From contig NZ_LT732526.1 of assembly GCF_900155545.1 (NCBI RefSeq), positions 2,968,656 through 3,032,655 of the forward strand: a stretch of DNA of 64,000 nucleotides. Direction: 5' to 3'. The position numbers and the translations under genes are program-made. This DNA is from Clostridium sp. Marseille-P2415. GTDB taxonomy: Bacteria > Bacillota > Clostridia > Lachnospirales > Lachnospiraceae. Shown one piece after another: positions 9,753 through 16,335 of the stretch (its first letter is position 1; every line of letters begins with the position of its first letter). Under the pieces are notes generated by a model. The model was not told the origin of the DNA. It worked only from the letters and a program-made list of their open reading frames with translations, and searched no databases.

Positions 9753-9855
9753 GCAGGAGAAAATTGCGGGGAGATAGCATTTTTTTGTCAATTGATGTAC
9801 ATGGTCTTGATGGCGCCATTCTATGAAAGCCGCATGAACTTTCAGTTCTATATAG

Positions 9856-9892
9856 AAAAAACTACTAACTTCAAAAACTGACAGTTAGTAGT
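9856..9892 (-). terminator. Terminator of the metallophosphoesterase gene
   Basis: A perfect 10-bp stem (ACTACTAACT at 9861-9870, AGTTAGTAGT at 9883-9892) has a 12-base loop. On the minus strand it is followed by six T residues, about 50 bases after the phosphoesterase stop codon. The stem sequence resembles the terminator at 50196-50228 and the promoter block repeated at 10892, 13290 and 50617. Confidence 0.75.
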
Positions 9893-9944
9893 TATACACA
9901 TCAATGTTTTATGAAATTGCAATATCCCATACCTTTTAAATTTA

Positions 9945-10490
9945 TCACAATCCCGCTATGTTCCGATTTTCATTGTTTAAGTCCTTTATGGTTTCCCATA
10001 TTTTTTCAATCGAAACCGGACTCCCATCATGGGCATCGACCCCTGCCTCATAACGGCGGATCGGTTCGTAAACCGGCTGCATCCGGTGCAGGTGCCCATG
10101 CAGATGGATGCGGTTGTTCCTGTAGCCGGACCATACTTCTACTGGGAAATGAAATAATACAAATTTTGTATCCATCGTATGCAGTTCATAATATTGGTGG
10201 CACCACTCAAAAATACTCTTATCAAATGCCGGATCTTCAAGATAATGATCATTATTTCCAATCACAAGGTACTTTTTACCATTGAGCTTTCTTAAAATCT
10301 CACTCGTCTGATATCCATCTCCATCTGAAACATCCCCCAGCAAATAAACTTCATCCTCAAGCTGGACTGTCTGATTCCAGCGCTCAACTAAAAATTCATT
10401 CTTTTCCGCAGATGTGTTAAAAGTCCGGGTTCCTACCCTGCATTGGCCTTTTGAATAATAAAAATGTGTATCTGAGGTAAAGTATATCAT
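9945..10490 (-). CDS. Metallophosphoesterase family protein
   Basis: This 181-residue calcineurin-like phosphoesterase has the metal-binding blocks in order: TSDTHF near the N terminus, LLGDVSDG, IGNNDHY, FHFP and LHGHLH. These supply the Asp, His and Asn ligands of the two-metal centre. Proteins of this size hydrolyse phosphomono- or diesters, but the natural substrate is unknown. The start at 10490 has AAAGGAG 8 bases upstream; an in-frame ATG 21 bases earlier does not. It stands alone with its own terminator, in a patch of small accessory genes. Confidence 0.8.
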   Translation of the reverse strand: MIYFTSDTHFYYSKGQCRVGTRTFNTSAEKNEFLVERWNQTVQLEDEVYLLGDVSDGDGYQTSEILRKLNGKKYLVIGNNDHYLEDPAFDKSIFEWCHQYYELHTMDTKFVLFHFPVEVWSGYRNNRIHLHGHLHRMQPVYEPIRRYEAGVDAHDGSPVSIEKIWETIKDLNNENRNIAGL

Positions 10491-10575
10491 GTGATCAACT
10501 CCTTTTATCAACTATAATGCTAAATTGTAATGATATGGCCGTAAATGGAACCCCCGGCTGGTAATCTGATATTTA

Positions 10576-10842
10576 TTAATTGATTTTTCCATTTACAATC
10601 GCATCTGCTTTTTCATAATCCGTCTTTTTCACATAAATAATATATTCATATTCCATCTGTAAATTCTCCCCTAGCGTCCCTGTCCTTGCTCTGGATCCCG
10701 CATCAAAAGGAGATGGGCTTTTTCTGTTGATCACCTTAATAGTATAAGGAATATCATTTTGAGCCAGTAAATCTCGTATTTCCGCCTGCCTTTTCATATC
10801 GTAAGTACTTATCAATTCTTTGCGGGTGAATATCGTGATCAT
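10576..10842 (-). CDS. Small protein resembling DUF2007 family
   Basis: This 88-residue protein has no signal peptide or membrane segment. The order (a strand, a helix around RQAEIRDLLAQNDIPY, then strands ending YEYIIYVKKTDYEKA) resembles the small DUF2007 ferredoxin-like fold, whose role is not established. AGGAAGGAAGG precedes the ATG. It carries the shared 36-bp promoter block 50 bases upstream. I do not recognise a specific function. Confidence 0.55.
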   Translation of the reverse strand: MITIFTRKELISTYDMKRQAEIRDLLAQNDIPYTIKVINRKSPSPFDAGSRARTGTLGENLQMEYEYIIYVKKTDYEKADAIVNGKIN

Positions 10843-11164
10843 TATTAATCCTTCCTTCCTATTTTCACTAATACCATATTATTTCAAAAGCTACTAATTA
10901 TCAACATTAAACTTTCAATATACAGTAATACATTATATTTTAATTTTGTGATAATAAATCCTCATAAACTTTTAGTTCTGCCGCCCTGATGTACTGTATT
11001 TACCACATAAGGAGCACAATGGATTGCTGCCCAACCTTTTTTATAAGTCACTTTTTTACAACATCTGTATATAGGTCTCCCTTTTCATTTTAATTTATAA
11101 TATGGTTTCAATTTTACTCTTTAAATGATAAAATACAACTAAATCCATTTAGGAGTCGGATATT
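10843..11164. other. Intergenic region with divergent promoters
   Basis: This 322-base AT-rich gap separates the DUF2007-like gene (minus) from a 50-codon reading frame (plus). It holds the 36-bp promoter block at 10892-10927 and a plus-strand sigma-A-like region just before 11150. On the minus strand about 40 codons lie open without a start codon, probably by chance or as a relic. Nothing else is recognised. Confidence 0.5.
10892..10927 (-). repeat. Shared promoter block, copy A
   Basis: This 36-base block recurs at 13290-13325 and 50617-50652, each time 50-57 bases upstream of an unrelated minus-strand gene. On the minus strand it contains TTGATA, which here stands 17 bases before TAATAT, so the block supplies the -35 element and upstream sequence of a promoter. 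A near copy of the TTGATA half (TTGAAA) lies 14 bases further upstream, giving a direct repeat. Confidence 0.6.
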
Positions 11165-11317
11165 ATGAAGAAAAAACAAGCAGCTTTTCAAATCAGTAAA
11201 GAGGACGCCAAAAAGCTTCAAGGAAATAAAAAACTGATTGACCAAGTCCTTTTTAGGGTTGATAGGAATGGGAAAATAACTTATTCCAGCAGACCATTTG
11301 ATAACTCAAACACTTAA
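11165..11317 (+). CDS. Small hypothetical protein, 50 residues
   Basis: This is a short lysine-rich reading frame with a good ribosome binding site (TAGGAG about 8 bases before the ATG) and a plausible AT-rich promoter upstream. It begins MKKKQAAFQISKEDAKK and ends with RVDRNGKITYSSRPFDN, suggesting a helix followed by a beta hairpin. I do not recognise a family. It is the only plus-strand gene in its neighbourhood apart from the MazG-like gene. Codon content and the ribosome binding site favour a real gene, but it may also be a short remnant. Confidence 0.45.
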   Translation: MKKKQAAFQISKEDAKKLQGNKKLIDQVLFRVDRNGKITYSSRPFDNSNT

Positions 11318-11435
11318 TCCATGCCTAAAGAAATACCTATAGAAAACCCTCTCTTACCTGATTTATGACAATAAAAAACCAATTATGGAATATTGAAAGT
11401 TGGTAATGAAAGCAGTAATCTATTTATTTAGGAAT

Positions 11436-11933
11436 TTACCAGTTCCGAATAATGAAGTCGGCCGCTTGTTCCGGAAAAATTTTCGATACATCTATTTTAT
11501 GTGTATTCAATTTTTCATAAAGAGGAATGCGTTCTATACTTCTACGAATCACATCTTCTGCCCGGATACCAGCAACGACATCTTTTCTTAAACGGTCTTG
11601 TAATGCCTCTTCGCTGCATATCAAGGAGATTGCGTGAACATTACAATTTGCGGTTTCAAGACGTGAAAGAATATCATCAATAATAGCTTGTTGGTGCATC
11701 ACCCAGCAAAATACAATGTTCTCATAAACTGAGCACTTGATGAAATTATTCAGAATAAAGCATATGTTTTCTATGACCATTTGCTTTGTTTCTTCCGTTA
11801 TCTGAAAAGGATGCATATCCCAGCACCAATCTCCGTCGAGAAATACGCTGCTATTTAACTTCCGCATCATTATCCGGCAGGTGGTAGTTTTTCCAACCCC
11901 CATGGTTCCACCAACCATATATAAATTCTTCAT
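11436..11933 (-). CDS. P-loop nucleotide kinase-like ATPase
   Basis: This 165-residue protein has an N-terminal Walker A motif GGTMGVGKTT at residues 8-17 and an acidic Walker B-like segment FLDGDWCW at about 31-38. A predicted lid region with DRLRKDV near residues 113-119 follows. The fold is that of small AAA/shikimate-kinase-like P-loop phosphotransferases. Substrate and pathway cannot be read from the sequence. No partner gene is adjacent. It belongs to the accessory patch between the sensor operon and the glycan genes. Confidence 0.65.
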   Translation of the reverse strand: MKNLYMVGGTMGVGKTTTCRIMMRKLNSSVFLDGDWCWDMHPFQITEETKQMVIENICFILNNFIKCSVYENIVFCWVMHQQAIIDDILSRLETANCNVHAISLICSEEALQDRLRKDVVAGIRAEDVIRRSIERIPLYEKLNTHKIDVSKIFPEQAADFIIRNW

Positions 11934-12023
11934 GTCTCAACCCCCATGTACCGTTTTTAAAATACTCTCTAAATACATCAGCCGATTGCGAAAATCATCT
12001 ATGTTTTTTTAATAAGATTTTAG

Positions 12024-12545
12024 CTATTTCATTCTTTTAATTGTTTCATCCAATGAAATACATTCTGCATATCTCCCATTCCACATAAATTCATTGTAAT
12101 ATTTATAGCTTTGTTCTGCTGACATAAATTTATTATTAACTGTTGTATTTGCATATGCTGGAACTATAATATTAAATCCACGTTCAAATCCGCATTTTAT
12201 AGTAGCATCAATACAATAATCGGTTTGAAGCCCTACAATAATTAGATCCTTTTCTCCCTTATTGATTAAATATTCTGATAATCCTGTCCCTTTAAAGGCA
12301 CTATTAACCTTTTTATCAAATATTTTTTCACCATTCATCGGTTGGAAATTTTCATATATTTCAAAACCGTCAGTTCCTTTTGTTAATTCATTTCCTATTC
12401 CATCATCATGACGTACATATATTACTTCTATATTATTTGCCCTGGCTTCATGTAGTATTTCTTTAACATTAGATACAAAAATATCAAATTCATATAATTT
12501 TTCGTTTGTTATTAATTTTTGTGCATCAACAACTAATAAAACCAT
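12024..12545 (-). CDS. Isochorismatase-family cysteine hydrolase
   Basis: This 173-residue protein of the isochorismatase/nicotinamidase fold begins VLLVVDAQ (catalytic Asp7). It has the conserved block IVGLQTDYCIDAT with the nucleophilic cysteine near residue 112, and a lysine around FDKKV that would complete the triad. Members hydrolyse amide, ester or vinyl-ether bonds in small metabolites; the substrate here is unknown. GGAG 7 bases upstream supports the start. It lies directly after the hicB relic and the acetyltransferase, with no shared pathway apparent. Confidence 0.78.
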   Translation of the reverse strand: MVLLVVDAQKLITNEKLYEFDIFVSNVKEILHEARANNIEVIYVRHDDGIGNELTKGTDGFEIYENFQPMNGEKIFDKKVNSAFKGTGLSEYLINKGEKDLIIVGLQTDYCIDATIKCGFERGFNIIVPAYANTTVNNKFMSAEQSYKYYNEFMWNGRYAECISLDETIKRMK

Positions 12546-12589
12546 TTTTGTTCTCCTTCATAAATTACCATTTGCTTGTATCTAAAATA

Positions 12590-12673
12590 CATCTTCCATC
12601 TCAATACCATAGCCATTTCCATAGCATCAGTAATTGATTTCCCTTGCGTTCCGATATCAAAATCAGGAATATG
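12590..12673 (-). pseudogene. Remnant of a second hicB-type antitoxin gene
   Basis: The stretch encodes IPDFDIGTQGKSITDAMEM, nearly identical to residues about 22-40 of the intact HicB-like protein at 14542-14949. After that the DNA still matches (GGAAGATG block), but about 16 bases are missing and the reading frame is broken. The fragment is squeezed between the acetyltransferase and isochorismatase genes. It is best read as debris of a duplicated hicB rather than as a functional 61-codon gene. Confidence 0.75.
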
Positions 12674-12704
12674 TAACGTTCCAGAAAACTTTCTTTTTCT
12701 GATA

Positions 12705-13235
12705 TTACTCCTCCTCACATCTATTCACTAATTCATATGACGGATGATACAATCCTGTCGGTTCATAAAAGTTCTTGCCAATATATTGAAACCCCAGTTT
12801 CAAAAGCAGCTTTTCCGATGCCTTGTTTTTGGGATGATGTCCTGCATACAGTTTATCAGCTCCTAAAATAGTGAAACTGTAATCTATGACGACTTTTGCA
12901 GCCTCGGAGGCATACCCCATACCCCAGTATTTTTTTCGCAGATGAAAACCAAGCTCATAGGAATGTGTTTCAGCTTTAAAAGGCCGGATTCCGCAACAAC
13001 CAATCAGTTCACCTGTCACAAGCTCAAAAATAGGCCAGTACTGTATATGAAACACCTCATCATTATGAATTTCTGTATCCAAGCGGTGAATTATATCCTG
13101 TTGTGTAAACTTTCCAGTAGCGCAAATAAACCGGGTAACTTCTTTTTCTCCCCATAGCTGAGCAGCTAAATCCAAATCAGCAGCATTCCAATTTGAGAAT
13201 CCAATCCGTTTTGTTTTTATAAAATACTCTCGCAT
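12705..13235 (-). CDS. GNAT family N-acetyltransferase (RimJ/RimL type)
   Basis: This 176-residue acetyltransferase has the RimJ/RimL arrangement: an N-terminal strand with TKRIGF, then IGCCGIRP, ELGFHLRKKYWGMGYASEA (acetyl-CoA binding motif A) and HHPKNKASEKLLLKLGF (motif B). It would transfer an acetyl group from acetyl-CoA to an amine, either a protein N terminus or a small molecule; the target is unknown. A GGGAGG site precedes the start. The 36-bp promoter block B lies 55 bases upstream. Confidence 0.82.
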   Translation of the reverse strand: MREYFIKTKRIGFSNWNAADLDLAAQLWGEKEVTRFICATGKFTQQDIIHRLDTEIHNDEVFHIQYWPIFELVTGELIGCCGIRPFKAETHSYELGFHLRKKYWGMGYASEAAKVVIDYSFTILGADKLYAGHHPKNKASEKLLLKLGFQYIGKNFYEPTGLYHPSYELVNRCEEE

Positions 13236-13289
13236 CTCTCAATGCCTCCCTTTCTATAGATAATCTCTACTTTAAAATACATTATATTT

Positions 13290-13325
13290 TACTAACTATC
13301 AATATTAAGTTTCCAACATACAGTA
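13290..13325 (-). repeat. Shared promoter block, copy B
   Basis: This is the second copy of the 36-base block, upstream of the acetyltransferase gene. TTGATA stands 17 bases before TATTTT on the minus strand. Hand comparison with copy A shows about 30 of 36 positions identical, while the DNA on both sides differs. Confidence 0.6.
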
Positions 13326-13382
13326 ATTCGTTAAATCCTAATTCTATATATTCCCATAATATTTTTTTAGATTATGCCCATA

Positions 13383-13412
13383 ATAATGTTGTGTTCAATA
13401 ACACATCATTAT
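13383..13412. repeat. Near-perfect palindrome
   Basis: ATAATG, one mismatched base, then TGTGTT is mirrored across a 4-base loop by AACACA, one base, and CATTAT, giving a 13-bp stem with one mismatch. It lies 18 bases before a tiny plus-strand reading frame with its own GGAGG. It could be an operator, or the end of a lost mobile element. Confidence 0.4.
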
Positions 13413-13430
13413 AAACGGAGGTGTCAAGCT

Positions 13431-13466
13431 ATGGATAGCAATGCGGAAATAACAGTTAGCTGTTAG
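13431..13466 (+). other. 11-codon reading frame with strong ribosome binding site
   Basis: CGGAGGTG lies 8 bases before an ATG that opens only 11 codons (MDSNAEITVSC). A hairpin-plus-T terminator follows 40 bases later at 13506-13540. The unit may be a leader peptide or the first codons of a deleted gene. I cannot decide between the two. Confidence 0.3.
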
Positions 13467-13476
13467 CGAAGTATTG

Positions 13477-13650
13477 TTAACAGCTTAAACTTCTTAGTTT
13501 GAAAGATGTCCCAAAATTTACTTTTGGGGCATTTTTCTTTATATCATCATATATGTAAGGATTCAGATAGCTGTGATGTTCTGACATATTCCCGTCTATC
13601 CACGGGGCGATCCGGCGCTTGCTTCCGGGATAATGTAATAATGATTTCAT
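13477..13650 (-). pseudogene. Truncated D12-class DNA adenine methylase, N-terminal fragment (copy 1)
   Basis: From an ATG at 13650 with AAGGAG 7 bases upstream, the frame encodes MKSLLHYPGSKRRIAPWI and GNMSEHHSYLNP. This is the start of D12 (Dam-type, phage-like) adenine methylases, where YPGGK-like and EPFFGSGA-like blocks bind S-adenosylmethionine. Similarity stops exactly where the EPF-G-G block should begin; unrelated codons then run to a stop, giving 57 residues. The catalytic DPPY region is absent, so it cannot be an active methylase. A 94-bp relative lies at 50074-50167. Confidence 0.7.
13506..13540 (+). terminator. Rho-independent terminator, plus strand
   Basis: An 11-bp stem (13506-13516 with 13522-13532, one G-U pair) with a 5-base loop is followed by TTTTCTTT. 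It would end transcription of the tiny plus-strand unit at 13431, and it overlaps the methylase relic on the other strand. Confidence 0.65.
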
Positions 13651-13731
13651 AAACTATCTCCTTTTTTACTTGTTATTTCACGATGTTTATGCAATAATGA
13701 ATTTAAAAACCAGGCTTAACGGAGGTCCATA

Positions 13732-14049
13732 ATGAAAAGTATTTCAATATCAGAATTACAAAAGTACATCAAGGAAAAAGATCATCACCCAGACCTCAAA
13801 AAAGATTATTTTCTAAAGTTATCAGAAGAGGTTGGAGAACTTGCAAAAGCAATACGTAAGAATACAACTCCTGCTAGTGATACTTTTTTTAAGGGTAGTA
13901 TCGAAGAAGAACTCTATGATGTCCTGTACTATACTCTTGCCATAGCTAACCTATATAATATTGATCTCGAAAAATGGATTCCTGTAAAAGAACGCTTAAA
14001 CGATGAGAAATATGGAACCCACAATACCGACAAACTCTTTTCAAATTAA
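13732..14049 (+). CDS. MazG-like nucleotide pyrophosphohydrolase
   Basis: This 105-residue all-helical protein has the MazG/dUTPase-like metal motif: EEVGELAKA near residues 31-39 and EEELYDVLYY near 59-68 (E-x-x-E then E-x-x-D). Members hydrolyse NTPs or modified nucleotides to monophosphates and pyrophosphate. At about 105 residues it is a minimal single-domain form, as found in phages and accessory regions. CGGAGG lies upstream of the ATG. It stands alone on the plus strand with relics on both sides. Confidence 0.78.
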   Translation: MKSISISELQKYIKEKDHHPDLKKDYFLKLSEEVGELAKAIRKNTTPASDTFFKGSIEEELYDVLYYTLAIANLYNIDLEKWIPVKERLNDEKYGTHNTDKLFSN

Positions 14050-14118
14050 TCGTTACTATGCCCTGTGTATTTAATAGCTCCTTATTCTTAAACTCTTCGC
14101 AATTCCATCAAAAATCTA

Positions 14119-14229
14119 TCACAATTCCCCGTTATATTTACACTCACAAAGGGGCCAATAGCCTTTTACATATAAATCTTTTTCATAACGGCCGTCAGGA
14201 TTATCGCTGATCTTGCCGGCTTCCTCCCT
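14119..14229 (-). pseudogene. C-terminal scrap of an unknown gene
   Basis: An open frame without a start codon encodes about 36 residues, including ISDNPDGRYEKDLYVKGYWP, before a double stop. Its sensible composition and abrupt beginning suggest the tail of a lost gene. The family is not recognised. Confidence 0.35.
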
Positions 14230-14243
14230 TTTATGAGATACTT

Positions 14244-14447
14244 TTATCTATCAAGTACTGCCATTGTCTTAAGATACTGTTTCTTTCGGGCGTCCCTGCA
14301 ATTTTTGCAATATAGATTTTCTTTCTACTCCAAAAACTCTTTCCCGCAACGTTTGCAATATTGTGGCCGGATCCACTGGAAGGATATGCAGCTGTCGCAG
14401 TCTGTTTCTTGAAGGTATTGTTCCTGATCCGCTTTGTGTACAAAGGA
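14244..14447 (-). pseudogene. Degraded zinc-ribbon protein gene
   Basis: In one minus-strand frame there are paired cysteine motifs CDSC, CKRCGKEF and, after an in-frame TAG, CKNCRDARKKQYL. This looks like a small two-knuckle zinc-binding protein interrupted by a stop codon. No ribosome binding site or start codon is evident. It lies just downstream of the HicB gene and is probably a remnant of the same accessory material. Confidence 0.45.
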
Positions 14448-14541
14448 AAATTCTAATTTTACTCATCAATAAAAAAAACTTTTATCATTTAACATAAAAA
14501 GAAAAGAGACACTTAGCGTCCCTTTCCACAAAATAAATAAT

Positions 14542-14949
14542 TTAGTTAACTTTTCGATTACGAATCTCTAATACATTGGTAATAGCATCTTGAAGCAATC
14601 GGGAATAATTTACTCCAGCCTTATCAGCTTCAACGCTCATCCAATAAGGAATCGTACAATTTTTCTTAACTGCCCTATTATCCAGCTTCCTCCTGTATTC
14701 AGTAAAATTAACATCTACTAAAGTGACAATATCATCCCTTTCTGCTTTTAATTGGCTTGAATAGGGTTGAGGAAGTTCTTTCTTCTCATCTTCCATATCA
14801 ATACCCATTAATCCAATTGCATCCCTTGCCATCTCCATAGCATCAGCAATTGATTTCCCTTGTGTTCCGATATCAAAATCAGGAATATATACATAATATC
14901 CTTCCTCTGATTGTTTTAATATAATCGGATACGCTCCTTTCTTCAACAT
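14542..14949 (-). CDS. hicB: HicB-family antitoxin, without intact toxin
   Basis: This 135-residue protein has the partially degraded RNase H-like HicB fold at residues about 1-65 (YPIILKQSEEGYYVYIPDF, then GKSIADAMEMARDAI). The C-terminal part, around VNYSRLLQDAITNVL, is compatible with a DNA-binding ribbon-helix-helix. AAGGAGG precedes the ATG. In HicAB systems HicB neutralises the HicA mRNA interferase and represses the operon. Here the upstream hicA is cut down to 23 codons, so HicB is an orphan antitoxin, perhaps kept as protection against related toxins or simply decaying. Confidence 0.8.
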   Translation of the reverse strand: MLKKGAYPIILKQSEEGYYVYIPDFDIGTQGKSIADAMEMARDAIGLMGIDMEDEKKELPQPYSSQLKAERDDIVTLVDVNFTEYRRKLDNRAVKKNCTIPYWMSVEADKAGVNYSRLLQDAITNVLEIRNRKVN

Positions 14950-14998
14950 AGTAATCCTCCTTCAAATATTAAAAACCATTTTAAGTATAATGAAGCCA

Positions 14999-15070
14999 TT
15001 AAGATGCCGGGATTAAAGCCCTAAACCAGCCATTTTCCTCGAGAAGCTTAACTAAATCTCTCCTCTTCAT
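14999..15070 (-). pseudogene. hicA: Truncated hicA toxin gene
   Basis: An ATG at 15070 with AAAGGAG upstream opens MKRRDLVKLLEENGW, the classical HicA N terminus. It then diverges and stops after 23 codons. The conserved G-x-H-x-x-Y block and the catalytic histidine are missing. It lies at the usual position and order before hicB (49 bases upstream) and shares the promoter at 15111-15139. Confidence 0.75.
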
Positions 15071-15110
15071 TCATACTCCTTTAAAATGGGTAATGATCCG
15101 TTACAATTAC

Positions 15111-15139
15111 ACTATACGTATATTATGCGCATTTGTCAA
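15111..15139 (-). promoter_or_regulatory. Promoter of the hicA-relic/hicB unit
   Basis: On the minus strand a perfect TTGACA (15139-15134) stands 17 bases before TATAGT (15116-15111), about 40 bases upstream of the hicA start. The surrounding ATACGTAT palindrome could be a HicB operator. Confidence 0.65.
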
Positions 15140-15327
15140 GATTTTCATGTATATAATATACTCATTTTATACTATAGTATTTTATTATCCATTTTTATAC
15201 TCTGTCATCATATTAAGACGTTGTTATAAAAAATGGCTCTACCAATCCCCGGGATATCGTGCTTTCCAATTTGAAAAATTATACCAGCTTTTCTGAACTA
15301 TGGGGTATAGGCATAAGTATCAGAAAA

Positions 15328-15357
15328 GGACTAAACCATCCGCTAATGGCTCAGTCC
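15328..15357 (-). terminator. Terminator at the end of the first glycan block
   Basis: A 12-bp stem with two G-U pairs, overlapping the stop codon of the last glycosyltransferase, is followed on the minus strand by TTTTC. It closes the minus-strand polysaccharide block. Confidence 0.65.
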
Positions 15358-16313
15358 TCCCCCTTCTTCCAATACCCCTGGTTCATGGTACACCGTAAAA
15401 TCAGCCACTCCGGCAAAATCCGGTACCGTTTCCCCATAAGATACCCCATGTATTTAAATCCGCTTTTCACGATCACACCGGGAACCAGCCATGGCTTTTT
15501 CTGTTTTACAAGCCAGGCGCAGGTCTTTTTCACGAGACGGATCCCCTCACTTTCCGAACGGATCCCCCCGAATACCTCCGGGTGGTCCGCCTGGGATACC
15601 GCAAGGTCAAAATTTCGTTTGAACTGGGCAATACACCCATAATTATGGGAATGAAATACCCGGGCATCTGCCGCATATGCAACCGCCTGCCCCTGCCGGC
15701 GCACCGCATTTCCTGCATAAACCATGTCCTCATTAAAAATGGTCCGGTTTATAAATCCTCCAGCCTCTAAAAAGGCCTCCCGGTCATAAGCACAGCAGAC
15801 ATTGGAAGCGAAAAAAGTCTTGATCCCCAGCTTCGGTAAGTCCGCCTTTGTCTTAACCCGGCTCTGCTCCGGGTAATTAAAGGAACGGGTATACTGCTCT
15901 GCAAGAGCACAGTCCGGATTGGGGAGCTGTCTTGCGTAGGCCATTACCACTTTTTCGCCATCCTTTCCGGTCTGATGAAGCCCCTTTACCAGAGCTCCAA
16001 TTAAATTTTTATCCGCCGGAACTGCGTCATCGGTCATGAATACCATAATATCCGCTTCTGAATGGCCGGCCCCCTGATTCCTGGTGCCGCCATGGTCAAA
16101 TTCCTTTTTTGCCACATGGTGGACCTCCAGATCACGAACCCAGGTATAATCCTCTTCCTTCCAATAGGACCGTTCCGTATTCATGACGATGATCCGCCGT
16201 ATGGGATAGGACTGTTCTCCCAGACGCTTTAACAGACGCTTTAACGTCTCATCCGGCTTGTACACCGGAATGATCACATCCACGGTCCGGCTTTCCTGTC
16301 TCTTCTCTTCCAT
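15351..16313 (-). CDS. Glycosyltransferase family 2 (rhamnosyltransferase-like)
   Basis: This GT-A glycosyltransferase of about 320 residues has the N-terminal DVIIPVYKPDETLKRLLKRL Rossmann block, then FMTDDAVPAD as the metal-binding D-x-D region, FNEDMVYAG, and C-terminal basic residues. It resembles RfbF-type rhamnosyltransferases, but the sugar cannot be assigned. It is cytoplasmic or membrane-associated and is the last gene in the block with the DUF2142 protein 22 bases upstream. GAGGAAA precedes the ATG at 16313; a GTG one codon earlier is an alternative start. Confidence 0.82.
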   Translation of the reverse strand: MEEKRQESRTVDVIIPVYKPDETLKRLLKRLGEQSYPIRRIIVMNTERSYWKEEDYTWVRDLEVHHVAKKEFDHGGTRNQGAGHSEADIMVFMTDDAVPADKNLIGALVKGLHQTGKDGEKVVMAYARQLPNPDCALAEQYTRSFNYPEQSRVKTKADLPKLGIKTFFASNVCCAYDREAFLEAGGFINRTIFNEDMVYAGNAVRRQGQAVAYAADARVFHSHNYGCIAQFKRNFDLAVSQADHPEVFGGIRSESEGIRLVKKTCAWLVKQKKPWLVPGVIVKSGFKYMGYLMGKRYRILPEWLILRCTMNQGYWKKGED

Positions 16314-16335
16314 CACACTTTCCTCTACCTTCCGA

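Noticed and set aside
10970-11095. A minus-strand frame encoding about 40 residues including AIHCAPYVVNTVHQGG
   Set aside because: It has no start codon or ribosome binding site and no recognised family, so it is chance or an unidentifiable remnant.
12533-12718. A 61-codon gene overlapping the acetyltransferase and hydrolase genes
   Set aside because: Only the HicB-like middle part is meaningful; it has no ribosome binding site and the homologous DNA changes frame, so it is listed as a relic.
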